Assembly (NCBI RefSeq): GCF_052113705.1
Contig: NZ_JBGQOG010000013.1
Coordinates: forward strand, 62,001-126,000
DNA from: JBGQOG01 sp052113705
GTDB taxonomy: Bacteria; Pseudomonadota; Alphaproteobacteria; Rhodobacterales; Rhodobacteraceae
Length of the DNA stretch: 64,000 bases
Direction of reading: 5' to 3'
Positions 1 to 9,100 of the stretch are shown here, in pieces. Position numbers and translations under genes: made by a program. Within the stretch, counting starts at the first letter, position 1. Each line of letters opens with the position of its first letter. Under the pieces are notes generated by a model that was not told where the DNA came from, did no database searches, and was given only the letters and a program-made list of their open reading frames with translations.

Positions 1-2
1 AC

Positions 3-2057
3 CGTTTTGCGCCGATTCAGCGGCTGCATTGGCGCAATTCGCGCCTCGAATTCGGCAAGGTCGAGCGGCTGATCCAGAGCTTGGAAGAGAACCCCAAGGA
101 CCAATGGCTGACCCGCGCCCGCGATGCCGATGACCTTCTGGCGTTGAAAGCCCTCTCGGATCTGCCCGAGGTGCGGGCACGGCTGACGCATCCGTCGGAT
201 GTCAGAATGTTGTGGGATGTGTGCCGCATCCCCGATTTTCGCTCGATATCGGGGGCGGAACATGTCACGCTTCTGGCGCGCATTCATGGCTTTTTGCACG
301 ACACGGGGCATGTGCCCACGGACTGGCTCGCGGGGCAGATTGCGCGCATTGACAAGACCCAGGGCGACATTGATGCCCTCTCGAAACGGCTCGCTTTCAT
401 CCGCACCTGGACCTATGTCGCGCAGCGCAAAGGATGGGTGGATGACGAAAGCCATTGGCGCGGCGAGACTCGCGCTGTAGAAGACCGCCTGTCAGATGCG
501 CTGCATGGTGCGCTGACCCAACGATTTGTGGACCGGCGCACTTCTGTGCTCTTGCGCCGGCTCAAACAGAAGGAGAGCCTTGTGGCCGAGGTGAACGACA
601 AGGGTGAAGTGATGGTTGAAGGCGAATTCGCTGGCCGTCTTGAGGGTTTCCGCTTCCGTCAGGACGCGACCTCTTCGCCCGACGAGGCGAAAATGCTGGC
701 GCGGGCGGCTTACGAGTCTCTCAAGCCCGAATTCCACCTGCGGGCGGACCGGTTCTACAATGCACCGGACACCGAGATGGATTTCACCGAGCAGGGGGGC
801 CTGATGTGGGGCAACTCCGCCGTGGGCAAGCTGGTGAAAGGCGCCGATGCGCTGCGTCCCTCGGTTGAGGCTTTCGTGGATGAAGAGGCTGGGTTCGACG
901 TGACCGAGAAGGTCCGCCGCCGGTTGCAGCATTTCATCGACCGCAAGGTCGCGGCTTTGTTTGACCCGCTGCTGGCGATGAGCCGCGATGAGGCCCTGAC
1001 CGGGCTGGCACGCGGTTTCGCCTTCCGTCTGGTCGAGCATCTGGGCGTCTTGCCGCGCGACAGCGTCGCCGCCGAGGTGAAAGAGCTGGATCAGGAAGCC
1101 CGGGGCGCCCTGCGCAAGCATGGCGTGCGCTTTGGCCAATACACGATCTTCCAGCAGGCGCTTTTGAAGCCCGCGCCGACGCGGCTGCGTCTGGTGCTCG
1201 CCTCGCTCTGGGACGGCCTCGATGTCTTCCCCGAAAGCCCGCCGCCGGGTCTGGTGACCATCCCGAACCTGCCGGATGTGCCGCAGAATCACTATACGCT
1301 GGCGGGCTATCACCCGGCAGGCGCCCGCGCGATCCGCATCGACATGCTGGAACGTCTGGCCGATATCCTGCGCGGTCAGGACAGCCGGGGCGGCTTTGAG
1401 GCCACGCCGGACATGCTGTCGATCACCGGGATGACGCTGGAGCAGTTCTCGGATCTGATGGGCGGTCTGGGCTACAAGGGCGAAAAGGCCGAGCGCGAGA
1501 AGGCGAAGGCCGCTGTCGTGGCGAAACCGGCGCCGGTGGCGGAGGGCGACGCCCCGAGCAACCCGATCCCGGAAGGAGCCTCGCCGCTGGCCGAAGCGGC
1601 CGCCGAGGCCGAGGCTGAGGCCGTCGCGCCCGAGATGGAGGTTTACTACACCTTCACCTGGGCGCCGCGTCCGCGCGGTCCGCGCCGGGATGGCGGCGAC
1701 CGGGGCAACCGCCCCGCCCGCACCGAGGGCGACGGCGCAGGCCGTGCCCGTGGCGACCGTCCGCAAGGCGACCGTCCGCAGGGGGATCGTCCGCAGGGTG
1801 ACCGTCCGCAGGGCGAACGCCGTGGCGGTGGCAAGCCGCAGGGCAAGCCGGGTGGCGGCAAGCCGCAGGGCGACCGCCCCGAACGGTCTGGGGAGCGGTC
1901 GGGCGACCGCGGCGGCTACAAGGGCGGCAAGCCCGGGGCCAAGCCCAAGCGCGACGACAACACCCCGCGGGTGTTTGAGGCGCGTCCGCCGAAAACGGAC
2001 AAGATCGACCCCGACAATCCGTTCGCCGTTCTCGCGGCGCTGCGCGACAAAAAGTAA
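3..2057 (+). CDS. SUV3-like RNA/DNA helicase, C-terminal part (5' end outside window)
   Basis: The reading frame is open from the first bases of the window, so the N-terminal helicase core (Walker motifs) lies upstream and this is a partial gene. The visible part is an alpha-helical region of about 490 residues, then an Ala/Glu-rich linker, then a strongly basic low-complexity tail with four tandem GDRPQ units, GGGKPQG repeats and Arg/Gly-rich stretches, a typical RNA-binding tail. The last residues (NPFAVLAALRDKK) look like a conserved terminal motif. The call as an SUV3-type degradasome-like helicase rests on remembered gene order in Rhodobacteraceae (helicase, S4 protein, fdxA, carD) and on the tail, not on catalytic motifs, which are not visible. 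Its TAA stop overlaps the next start by one base, so the two genes are probably translationally coupled. Confidence 0.72.
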   Translation, partial: RFAPIQRLHWRNSRLEFGKVERLIQSLEENPKDQWLTRARDADDLLALKALSDLPEVRARLTHPSDVRMLWDVCRIPDFRSISGAEHVTLLARIHGFLHDTGHVPTDWLAGQIARIDKTQGDIDALSKRLAFIRTWTYVAQRKGWVDDESHWRGETRAVEDRLSDALHGALTQRFVDRRTSVLLRRLKQKESLVAEVNDKGEVMVEGEFAGRLEGFRFRQDATSSPDEAKMLARAAYESLKPEFHLRADRFYNAPDTEMDFTEQGGLMWGNSAVGKLVKGADALRPSVEAFVDEEAGFDVTEKVRRRLQHFIDRKVAALFDPLLAMSRDEALTGLARGFAFRLVEHLGVLPRDSVAAEVKELDQEARGALRKHGVRFGQYTIFQQALLKPAPTRLRLVLASLWDGLDVFPESPPPGLVTIPNLPDVPQNHYTLAGYHPAGARAIRIDMLERLADILRGQDSRGGFEATPDMLSITGMTLEQFSDLMGGLGYKGEKAEREKAKAAVVAKPAPVAEGDAPSNPIPEGASPLAEAAAEAEAEAVAPEMEVYYTFTWAPRPRGPRRDGGDRGNRPARTEGDGAGRARGDRPQGDRPQGDRPQGDRPQGERRGGGKPQGKPGGGKPQGDRPERSGERSGDRGGYKGGKPGAKPKRDDNTPRVFEARPPKTDKIDPDNPFAVLAALRDKK

Positions 2058-2428
2058 TGTCGGGCGCAGGTTCGGAACGGATCCGGATCGACAAATGGCT
2101 ATGGCACGCGCGGTTTTTCAAATCGCGCGGGCTGGCAGCGGGGGCGATTACCTCGGGCGCGGTGCGGGTCAACGGCCAACATGCCGAACGCGCCAGCCGC
2201 CTCGTGGGCCCCGGAGATGTCCTGACCTTTGTGCAGGGCGGGCGCGTGCGGGTGGTGCGGCTGAACACCATCGCCGAAGCGCGGGCCGGGGCGGCACTCG
2301 CCCAACAGCTTTACACCGATCTGCAACCTGTTCCCGCGCCGCGCGACGCCGCCCCGGGCGCGGCGGCATCCGCGCCGGAAGGGGCGGCTGTTCCCGTGAC
2401 ACCCGATGCGCCGGAACGCCCGTTCTAA
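2057..2428 (+). CDS. S4-domain RNA-binding protein, Hsp15/HslR-like
   Basis: This is a 123-residue protein. The first ~85 residues carry an S4 RNA-binding fold, with the signature RIRIDKWLWHARFFKSR, then the glycine turn GAVRVNG, and the GPGDVLTF strand. The last ~30 residues are Ala/Pro-rich and look disordered. Family knowledge: Hsp15 binds free 50S subunits with stalled peptidyl-tRNA and helps recycle them. The ATG overlaps the TAA of the upstream helicase gene (TAATG), so it is co-transcribed with an RNA helicase. A role in RNA or ribosome metabolism is a reasonable inference. The exact hslR function is not proven here. Confidence 0.85.
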   Translation: MSGAGSERIRIDKWLWHARFFKSRGLAAGAITSGAVRVNGQHAERASRLVGPGDVLTFVQGGRVRVVRLNTIAEARAGAALAQQLYTDLQPVPAPRDAAPGAAASAPEGAAVPVTPDAPERPF

Positions 2429-2474
2429 GGCCGGACGCATCGCCACAGCAGTTGCCTTTCCTGCGCGCCCTCTC

Positions 2475-2503
2475 TTGATTGATCGGGCCTTGGCGGCTAG
2501 GTA
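2475..2503 (+). promoter_or_regulatory. Candidate sigma70-type promoter for fdxA
   Basis: TTGATT and TAGGTA are separated by exactly 17 bases in the gap between the S4 gene and fdxA, 33 bases before the fdxA ATG. The -35 is good and the -10 is weak. No start site is known, so this is a sequence match only. Confidence 0.35.
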
Positions 2504-2535
2504 GGCGCGAAACCTCTCTGATCCCGGGTGCAAAA

Positions 2536-2874
2536 ATGACCTATGTCGTCACCGACAACTGCATCGCCTGCAAATTCACCGATTGCGTCGAAGTCTGCCC
2601 CGTGGACTGCTTCTACGAAGGTGAGAACACGCTGGTGATCCACCCCGACGAATGCATCGACTGCGGCGTCTGCGAACCGGAATGCCCGGCCGACGCCATC
2701 CGTCCGGACACCGAGCCGAACATGGACACATGGGTCGAGTTCAACCGCAAATATGCAGAGCTGTGGCCGGTGATCACCCAGAAGCGCGATCCGATGCCGG
2801 GCCATGAAGAGCGTGACGGCGAAACCGGCAAGCTGGAGAAATACTTCAGCCCGAATCCCGGCAAAGGCGATTGA
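2536..2874 (+). CDS. fdxA: Seven-iron ferredoxin FdxA ([3Fe-4S][4Fe-4S])
   Basis: This 112-residue ferredoxin is the usual length for FdxA/ferredoxin II of Rhodobacter. The first cluster region reads CIACKFTDCVEVCPVDC and the second CIDCGVCEPECP. Together they give the cysteine pattern of a 7Fe ferredoxin, in which one motif binds 3Fe-4S and the other 4Fe-4S. The C-terminal extension (VITQKRDPMP, ending FSPNPGKGD) is characteristic of the family. I chose the ATG at 2536 because the family starts MTYVVTDNC; the upstream in-frame start at 2479 would add 19 non-conserved residues. It is a soluble electron carrier whose physiological partner is not defined by the context. It closely resembles R. 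capsulatus FdII as I remember it. Confidence 0.95.
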   Translation: MTYVVTDNCIACKFTDCVEVCPVDCFYEGENTLVIHPDECIDCGVCEPECPADAIRPDTEPNMDTWVEFNRKYAELWPVITQKRDPMPGHEERDGETGKLEKYFSPNPGKGD

Positions 2875-3218
2875 TCCGCGACCCGCTGCCGCCCGATCAG
2901 GGGGCGGCTGCCGGGTGATGACGGGCTGCCGATTCGTCCGAATCACCGGCCTGTGCACCGCCAAAGCGGTGAAAAGTTAGCTTTGTCGCACAAAAGTCGG
3001 CGAATCCCGCCCGAGGCGGGGGTCGCGGTCCTTTGAAATGGCCCTTTTTTGTGCTATATTCCTGTTACATGGGATCGGAACCCTTGACCCCCGCAAACCT
3101 GCTGACTGCGGAGGCTTTCCTAACGACATGTTGCCCGGCATCGGGGGAAGCAATTCTCCCGCGCTGGTTTTTGTGTCGCTGCGGCCAAGTGTTCCACCAC
3201 CTTCGAGGAAGCCACTGA
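2875..3218 (+). other. Intergenic region with carD promoter and leader
   Basis: There is no convincing gene here. Just after fdxA there is a GC hairpin (GCCGCCC with GGGCGGC, about 2888-2909) without a T run, possibly a weak terminator. A promoter match lies at 3033-3060, followed by an unusually long leader of about 150 bases before carD. The short + ORFs in this interval start inside the promoter or leader and have no recognisable product. Confidence 0.5.
3033..3060 (+). promoter_or_regulatory. Promoter of carD
   Basis: TTGAAA at 3033-3038 and TATATT at 3055-3060 are separated by 16 bases, in a locally AT-rich patch within a GC-rich genome. This is one of the best housekeeping-type promoter matches in the window. 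It predicts transcription starting near 3067 and a leader of about 150 bases for carD. Confidence 0.55.
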
Positions 3219-3728
3219 ATGACCAAAACGAAGAAATCCGATTTCCGTCCGAACGAGTTTGTAGTCTATCCGGCGCATGGCGTGGGGCAGATCCTCTCGA
3301 TCGAGGAACAGGAAATCGCCGGGCTGCGGCTCGAACTGTTCGTGATCTCCTTTGAAAAGGACAAAATGACGCTGCGGGTGCCCACCCATAAAGCGACCGA
3401 AATCGGCATGCGTTCGCTGTCGTCGCCCGATGTGGTGACCAAGGCGTTGGAAACGCTGAAGGGCAAGGCCAAGGTCAAGCGGGCCATGTGGTCGCGCCGC
3501 GCCCAGGAATATGAGCAAAAGATCAATTCGGGTGATCTCTTGTCGATCGCGGAAGTGGTGCGCGACCTGCACCGCTCGGACGATCAGCGCGAGCAGAGCT
3601 ATTCGGAGCGTCAGCTTTATGAAGCGGCGCTGGAGCGTCTGACCCGCGAAGTGGCGGCGGTTTCCGGCACCGACGAAGCGGGTGCCGCGAAGAAAGTGGA
3701 TGACGTCCTGGTCACCCGCGCCGCCTGA
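3219..3728 (+). CDS. carD: CarD/CdnL-family RNA polymerase-binding regulator
   Basis: This 169-residue protein has a CarD/TRCF RNA-polymerase-interacting domain in residues ~8-65 (FRPNEFVVYPAHGVGQI, then a basic-hydrophobic strand pattern), followed by an alpha-helical C-terminal domain with the tryptophan-containing helix KRAMWSRRAQEYEQKI. In CdnL proteins that tryptophan contacts the upstream edge of the promoter bubble. Family knowledge: in alphaproteobacteria, including Rhodobacter, CarD stabilises open complexes at many housekeeping promoters that lack the T at -7. It is monocistronic, with its own promoter and a strong terminator just downstream. Confidence 0.93.
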   Translation: MTKTKKSDFRPNEFVVYPAHGVGQILSIEEQEIAGLRLELFVISFEKDKMTLRVPTHKATEIGMRSLSSPDVVTKALETLKGKAKVKRAMWSRRAQEYEQKINSGDLLSIAEVVRDLHRSDDQREQSYSERQLYEAALERLTREVAAVSGTDEAGAAKKVDDVLVTRAA

Positions 3729-3747
3729 TCCGGTACCGCAGAAATCC

Positions 3748-3785
3748 AAAAAAAAACCGCATCCGAAAGGCTGCGGTTTTTTTTT
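3748..3785. terminator. Strong bidirectional intrinsic terminator after carD
   Basis: A run of A, the stem AACCGCA with loop TCCGAAAGGC and stem TGCGGTT, then a run of nine T. The A and T runs flank the stem on both sides, so it can terminate carD on + and any transcript arriving from the - strand. Confidence 0.9.
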
Positions 3786-3790
3786 GCGCC

Positions 3791-3902
3791 GTGCCGGAGC
3801 CGCCGTGCCGGAGCCGCCGTGCCGGAGCCGCCGTGCCGGAGCCGCCGTGCCGGAGCCGCCGTGCAGGAGCCGCCGTGCCGGAACTGGAGTGCCGGAGCCG
3901 CG
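3791..3902. repeat. 14-bp tandem repeat, eight units (minisatellite)
   Basis: The unit is GTGCCGGAGCCGCC. Copies 1-5 (3791-3860) are identical, copy 6 has one C-to-A change, copy 7 is diverged in its second half and copy 8 differs only in its last base. The unit length is not a multiple of three, and the array lies between the 3' ends of two convergent genes, so it is unlikely to be coding. The rest of the gap to 4081 is GC-rich and shows nothing else. Confidence 0.95.
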
Positions 3903-4081
3903 ACCTGTCGGGTGCGGTCCGGCGGGTGTTTCGCGGCCCGGGGCAGGGCGCAACCACACGCAATGCCGGTTTGCCGGCGCCAGTGCTGCTGTCGGGGGAC
4001 GGGGTGGCCCCCGGGGGGGCGGTGCGGTCGGATCCACTGGCACCCAGGCGCAGTTGCGCGGCGTTTGCCCTGAAGGGGTGC

Positions 4082-5932
4082 TTAGTCCTCTTCCTTTGCC
4101 TCGCCGCTGAACCGCTCCATCAGGGCGGTCTCCAGCCCCCGGTTCAGATCCTGGGCCCGTGCCAGATATTCCGAGTTTTCCTCGATCGGCACGCCGGGCT
4201 TCCATACCTCGGCCAGATCGCGCACCGCCGCGCGGTCGAGTTTAAAGAAGATCTTTTCCAGCTCGGAGGCCTCATATTCCGACAGGCCCGAGTTCTCCAA
4301 CGCATAGCGCCCGGCGCGCAGGCTGGAATCAAACACCTCGCGGACGATGTCATTGGCCCCGGCGCGGTAAAGCTCGAACACATGCACCCGGTCGGTGGCG
4401 CGGGCGATGATATGCAGGTCGGGCCGCATCCGGCGGGCATAGGCGACCAGCCGGTTGGTGGCGGCGCGGTCATTCAGGCAGACCACCAGCACGCGGGCCT
4501 TGCCGATCCCGGCGGCGGCCAGAAGGTCGGGTCGCGTCGGATCGCCGAAATAGCTTTTGAAGCCGAATTTGCGCATCAGCTGGATGGTCTTCAGGTCATT
4601 ATCGAGCACGGTAGTCTTGAACCCCGACATGGTCACCATGCGGTTCACCACCTGCCCAAAGCGCCCGATCCCGGCAATGATGATCGGCTGCTGATCGTCG
4701 ATCGTATCGGCATCGGGGCTGTCGGTGTCCTCCTTCAGGCGGCGCACCAGCTTGTCGTGCAGAATGAACAGGAGGGGGGTCAGCAGCATCGACAACGCGA
4801 TGATCAGCAACACCTTTTGCGCCAGCGCCGAGGGCAGGATCCGTTGCGCCACCGCAAAAGAGACCAGCACGAAACCGAATTCCCCCGCCTGTGCCAGCCC
4901 GAGACTGAACAGCCAGCGGTCGCGCTTGGGCAGCCGGAAAAGATGCCCGAGACCCCAGAGCAGCGCCGCCTTCAGCGCCACCAGCCCCGCCACGGCCCCC
5001 AGAATGGTGAAGGGCGCCGCCATCAGCACGCCAAAATCCATCCCCGCGCCGACGGTGATGAAGAAGAGGCCAAGCAGCAGGCCCTTGAACGGCTCAATAT
5101 CGCTTTCCAGCTCGTGTTTGAACTCGCTCTCGGCCAGTACCACACCGGCCAGAAAGGTGCCCAGAGCGGGCGAAAGGCCGACCATCAGCATCAGGCTGGC
5201 GATGCCCACCACCAGCATCAGCGCCATGGCGGTGTTCACCTCGCGCAGGCGGGCCTGATGCACGAAGCGAAAGAGCGGGCTGACGAGGAAATGCCCGGCC
5301 AGCACCACGGCCCCCACGGCGCCCAGCGTGACCAGCGTCACCCCCCAGGCGGGCAGGCTGTCGAGGAGATGGGCTGCCACGTGATCGCCATTCTCGGCCT
5401 TGGCCAGCGCCCGCGCCCCCGGCAGCGCCAAAAGCGGCATGAGGGCCAGCATCGGGATCACCGCAATATCCTGCGTCAGCAGAACCGAAAAGGCCGAGCG
5501 GCCGCCATTGGTCTGCATCAGCCGCTTTTCATTCAGCGTTTGCAACACGATGGCGGTTGATGAGAGCGACAGGATCATCCCCAGCGCCAGCGAAATCTGC
5601 CAGTTCATGCCAAAGACCATGCTGGCCCCGGTGACCGCACCCATCGTCAGCACCACCTGCGCACCGCCCAGCCCGATCAGCTTGTCGCGCATGGCCCAGA
5701 GGGCGCGGGGTTCCAGCTCCAGCCCGATCAGGAACAGCATCATCACCACCCCGAATTCGGCGAAATGCTGCAGGTCGTTCATTTCCGAACCGCTGAAGCC
5801 GAAAACCGGCCCGATCAGGATCCCCGCGATCAGGTAGCCCAACACCGAACCGAGGCCCGCGCGTGTGGCCAGCGGCACCGCCACCACCATCGCAATCAGA
5901 TAGAGCGTGGCCTGAAACAGAAAGTTTTCCAT
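4082..5932 (-). CDS. KefB/KefC-type cation/proton antiporter with TrkA-N domain
   Basis: This 616-residue protein has residues ~5-385 forming about 12 hydrophobic segments of the Na+/H+ exchanger (CPA2) fold. Near the start come LGYLIAGILIGPVFG and the conserved VVMMLFLIGLELEP. A RCK/TrkA-N nucleotide-binding domain follows from ~410 to 530 (PIIIAGIGRFGQVV, a GxGxxG Rossmann turn, with the acidic residue of LDND closing strand 2). The last ~80 residues are charged and helical. Family knowledge: KefB/C proteins are inner-membrane K+ efflux systems gated by glutathione adducts or nucleotides. No kefF/kefG ancillary gene is adjacent, so glutathione gating is not shown. It converges with carD. 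Confidence 0.88.
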   Translation of the reverse strand: MENFLFQATLYLIAMVVAVPLATRAGLGSVLGYLIAGILIGPVFGFSGSEMNDLQHFAEFGVVMMLFLIGLELEPRALWAMRDKLIGLGGAQVVLTMGAVTGASMVFGMNWQISLALGMILSLSSTAIVLQTLNEKRLMQTNGGRSAFSVLLTQDIAVIPMLALMPLLALPGARALAKAENGDHVAAHLLDSLPAWGVTLVTLGAVGAVVLAGHFLVSPLFRFVHQARLREVNTAMALMLVVGIASLMLMVGLSPALGTFLAGVVLAESEFKHELESDIEPFKGLLLGLFFITVGAGMDFGVLMAAPFTILGAVAGLVALKAALLWGLGHLFRLPKRDRWLFSLGLAQAGEFGFVLVSFAVAQRILPSALAQKVLLIIALSMLLTPLLFILHDKLVRRLKEDTDSPDADTIDDQQPIIIAGIGRFGQVVNRMVTMSGFKTTVLDNDLKTIQLMRKFGFKSYFGDPTRPDLLAAAGIGKARVLVVCLNDRAATNRLVAYARRMRPDLHIIARATDRVHVFELYRAGANDIVREVFDSSLRAGRYALENSGLSEYEASELEKIFFKLDRAAVRDLAEVWKPGVPIEENSEYLARAQDLNRGLETALMERFSGEAKEED

Positions 5933-6101
5933 CTTCTCCTCGGGGTGCGGCGTGCAGGATGCGGCGTGCAGGGCAGGCGGCGGGCAGGGTGTGGGGCGCA
6001 GGCCTGCGAAAGGTGACGCCGGGGCGTCTCTTGGGCGGGCCTTTGCTTCAGACTAAGGGCAGGTCCGCTGACCGCAAGACGCGAGTGCCCTCCGCGCGGG
6101 C

Positions 6102-9100
6102 TCAGCTGTCCTGCAGCAGCTTCAGGACAAGGTTTTTGCCGCCCTTTTGATAGGTCAGCTGTTTGTCGCTGATGCCGGTGACCTGCCCGCCATCCAGTTT
6201 GTCACCCACCTGCACCTTGATGAACTTGCCGCTCGACAGCCGCACGAGGGCGCGGCGGTTGCTGCTGGCGCCATAGAGGCCGATCAGGTTGATCTTGCCG
6301 AGGCTGATCGCATTGGCGACGGTGGCCTCTTTCGCAACCGAGGCTTTGGTGGGCATCGAAGGGGCGGCTGCGGTGGGTTCGGGTTCGTCCAGCTCTTCCG
6401 GGGCGGGGATGCTGGCCTGGACGGCATCCGCCGGGCTGCGCGCGGCCGATGCGACGGGCGCGGCGCTGGCCACGGCAGGCGGCGCGGTGATCGGCGTTGC
6501 GGCAACGGCGGCGGCAACGGCGGCGGCGACCGCATCCTCCAACCCTCTCGGGCGGGCGTTCGGGCGCGGCGATGCCGGAACGGCGGCAGCGGTGGCGCTG
6601 GCGACGGCGGCGGCACGGGCCGCCTCTTCGGCGGCAGCAGCCTCGGCGGCCTTGGCCTCTTCGGCGGCGGCCTTGGCGGCGGCGGCGGTGATCGCGCTCG
6701 GACGGCTGCGCGGGGCAAAGGCGCCCAGCGGGTCCGAACTCGCGGGGCGCGCCAGGCTGGCTTCGTCAGCCGCGGGCAGCTCGATCACCGGAGCGGTGCC
6801 TGCCGGGCCCGTTACCGGCGCGCTGATCGGCACCAGATCTGCCGGTCGCGCCTTTGGCTTGAAGGGCGCGAGGGCCGGATCGGCATAGGGGGCGGGTGCG
6901 GCGGGGTCGCCCGCAACCGGGGCATTGCCGGCGGGTTCTGCCGTGGGTTCTGCGGCGGTCCCCGCGGCGGGAACCCCGGTGCCCGCTTCGGCGGTTGCCT
7001 GCGGTTCGGTGGCGCCCCGCAGGGCCTCTGCGGCGGCTTCGATGGCGGCGGGGCGCGGCCCGGTGACCGTCTCGGGCCGTCCCGCAAAGAGCGCGATGCC
7101 CTCCGGCGTCACCACGCCTTGCGGCGTGGGCACGACATCGCCTTCGGCGTCGAGCCGGGCGATCTGCGCATAGGGCAAGGGCGCGGGCAGGGTGTTCGGG
7201 GTGGCATCGCTGCCCAGGGATGCCGCTGGCGGCAAAGCGCTGCCCGTCGGCGCGCGCAACTGCGGATCCGGCGAGGCGAGCGTGGTCAGAAAGTCAGGCT
7301 CGGCATCGGGTTGCGGTGCCACGCTCTGGGCATTCTGACCGTCGGGGACGGCCGCCGCAGGGGCGTCTTCGGTCGGGGCCACCGTCTCCGCTGTCCCTGA
7401 TTGCGGCGCTGTGGGCAGCAAGGGCGCCAGATCGCTCCCGGTATCTGCCGTCTCAACGGCATCCGGCGTTGGCGTCGCGGTTGTCGCGGGGGCTTGGGCA
7501 TCCGCCGTCCCGGTGGCGGTCGCGGCCGCCTCGGGGAGCGGCGCGCCAGTGCCATCGGCGGGCGCCGGGGTCAGAGCGGTTTCCGTGCCGCCCGGCGCTG
7601 CGGTTTCCGTGCCTGCTGGCGCGGGCAGAGCGGCGGTTGCGGCGCTGTCACCCGTCATCGGCGCTGATGCGGCCTGTGTGGGTTCATCCTCCGGCACGCC
7701 GGGTGTCGGGCTGCTCAGGGTCGCCCAGATGGCGGCCCCGGCCATCACAACCAGCAAGGATCCGGTGAGCATCAGCCCCAGATAGCGCGGCTTGCCGCGT
7801 TGCGGCGCGGGATAGGCGGCCAGATCCTGCGGCGCCCGGCCGGCTTTCGCCTGTGACATCTGCGGCGCCATCGCAGCGCCACCCGCCAGGGCTGCATCGT
7901 CAAGCGCGGCCGCGGGGGCGAGGGTCGCCGCCAGCTTCTGTGCCGCCGCATCGCTGAGCGCATTGGCCTTTGCCGGTTTGCCCTCTGGCGCGGCGGGGGG
8001 CAGGCCGTCGGCCTTGGCCTTGCTGCTCCGGCTGGTCAATGCGGCGCCGAGCACGCTGGCGCCTTTCTTCAGACTGGCGGTCGGGCCGGGGCCAAAGCTG
8101 ACCTTCGGCCCCTTATGGCCACCGGCGGCGATCTTGGCTTTGGCACCTGCGTCGGCGGCCTTGGCCGTGACCGGCGCGGGCGGCGGCGGCAGGTCCGGCA
8201 CCGACAATTCCGGTGAGATCACCGAAGCGATTTTCGCGGATTGCGGCGTCTGCCGTTGGGCCGCATCGCCCAGAGGCGCGCGGGGCGGGGCGGCGAACCG
8301 GGGGCGATGGGGTGTCTCTTGCGCCGGGGTGGCACCCTCTTGACGGCGCGAGGTGAAGCGGGGCGTCGCGCGCAGATCGGCGCTGCCCGCCGGTGCCGGG
8401 CTGCCCTCGGCCGAGGCCGTCAGCGGCGCGGAGGCTTTCACCGGTGCGCCCAGATCATCGTCAAAGCCCACCGCAACGAAGGGCGCTTCTTCCGGTGCGT
8501 CCTTCGGTGTGCTCAGCGTCAGGTTGCGCAGCATCTGCGCGACGGGCCGTTGCGCCGTCAGCAATTTGTCGGTGGCGGCGGGGGCCTCGTCCGACCGGGT
8601 GGTCTGCAGCAATTCCGTGAACCGCGCCCGGGGCGGTTCGGGGGTCCCGCGGGGCGCGGGTTCGGGCGGCGTCGGCAGCGCAAAGGCCACCGTCGGCGCC
8701 GGGGTCACCGGCGGGGTTGCAACGGGCAGCACGATTTTCGGTGCCGCTGTGGTGGTATCCTCGCGCGGCAGCGCATTTATCGCGGCGGACAGGGCGAGGT
8801 CAAAGTCCGGCGGTGTCACCCGCGTCCCGGACGTCGATTGCGCCGCTGCATCGGCCGGGCCGTCTGCGGGCAGATCCGTGGCAGAGTCCGCTATTTCAAC
8901 AGGGCTTTGTGCAACATCCGCCGCCTCCGGGGCGGCCATATCGTCAGCCCCGGCCATATCGACTCTGTCGGCCATATCGCCAGCGACGGGCATGTCTTCA
9001 GCCTCGGGCATGGCAGAGGCGGGCGTGGCATAGCCTGCCGCGCGGTCGATCCAGCCGCCAAGATCCGCGGGTTGTGCCAGGGTTACCTGGTCGGGCGCCG

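Noticed and set aside
2479..2535. Longer N-terminus for fdxA
   Set aside because: The added 19 residues overlap the probable promoter and are not part of the ferredoxin family start.
3791..5560. 589-residue + frame starting in the 14-bp repeat and running through the antiporter gene
   Set aside because: It begins in a tandem repeat and is antisense to a conserved membrane transporter; no domain is visible.
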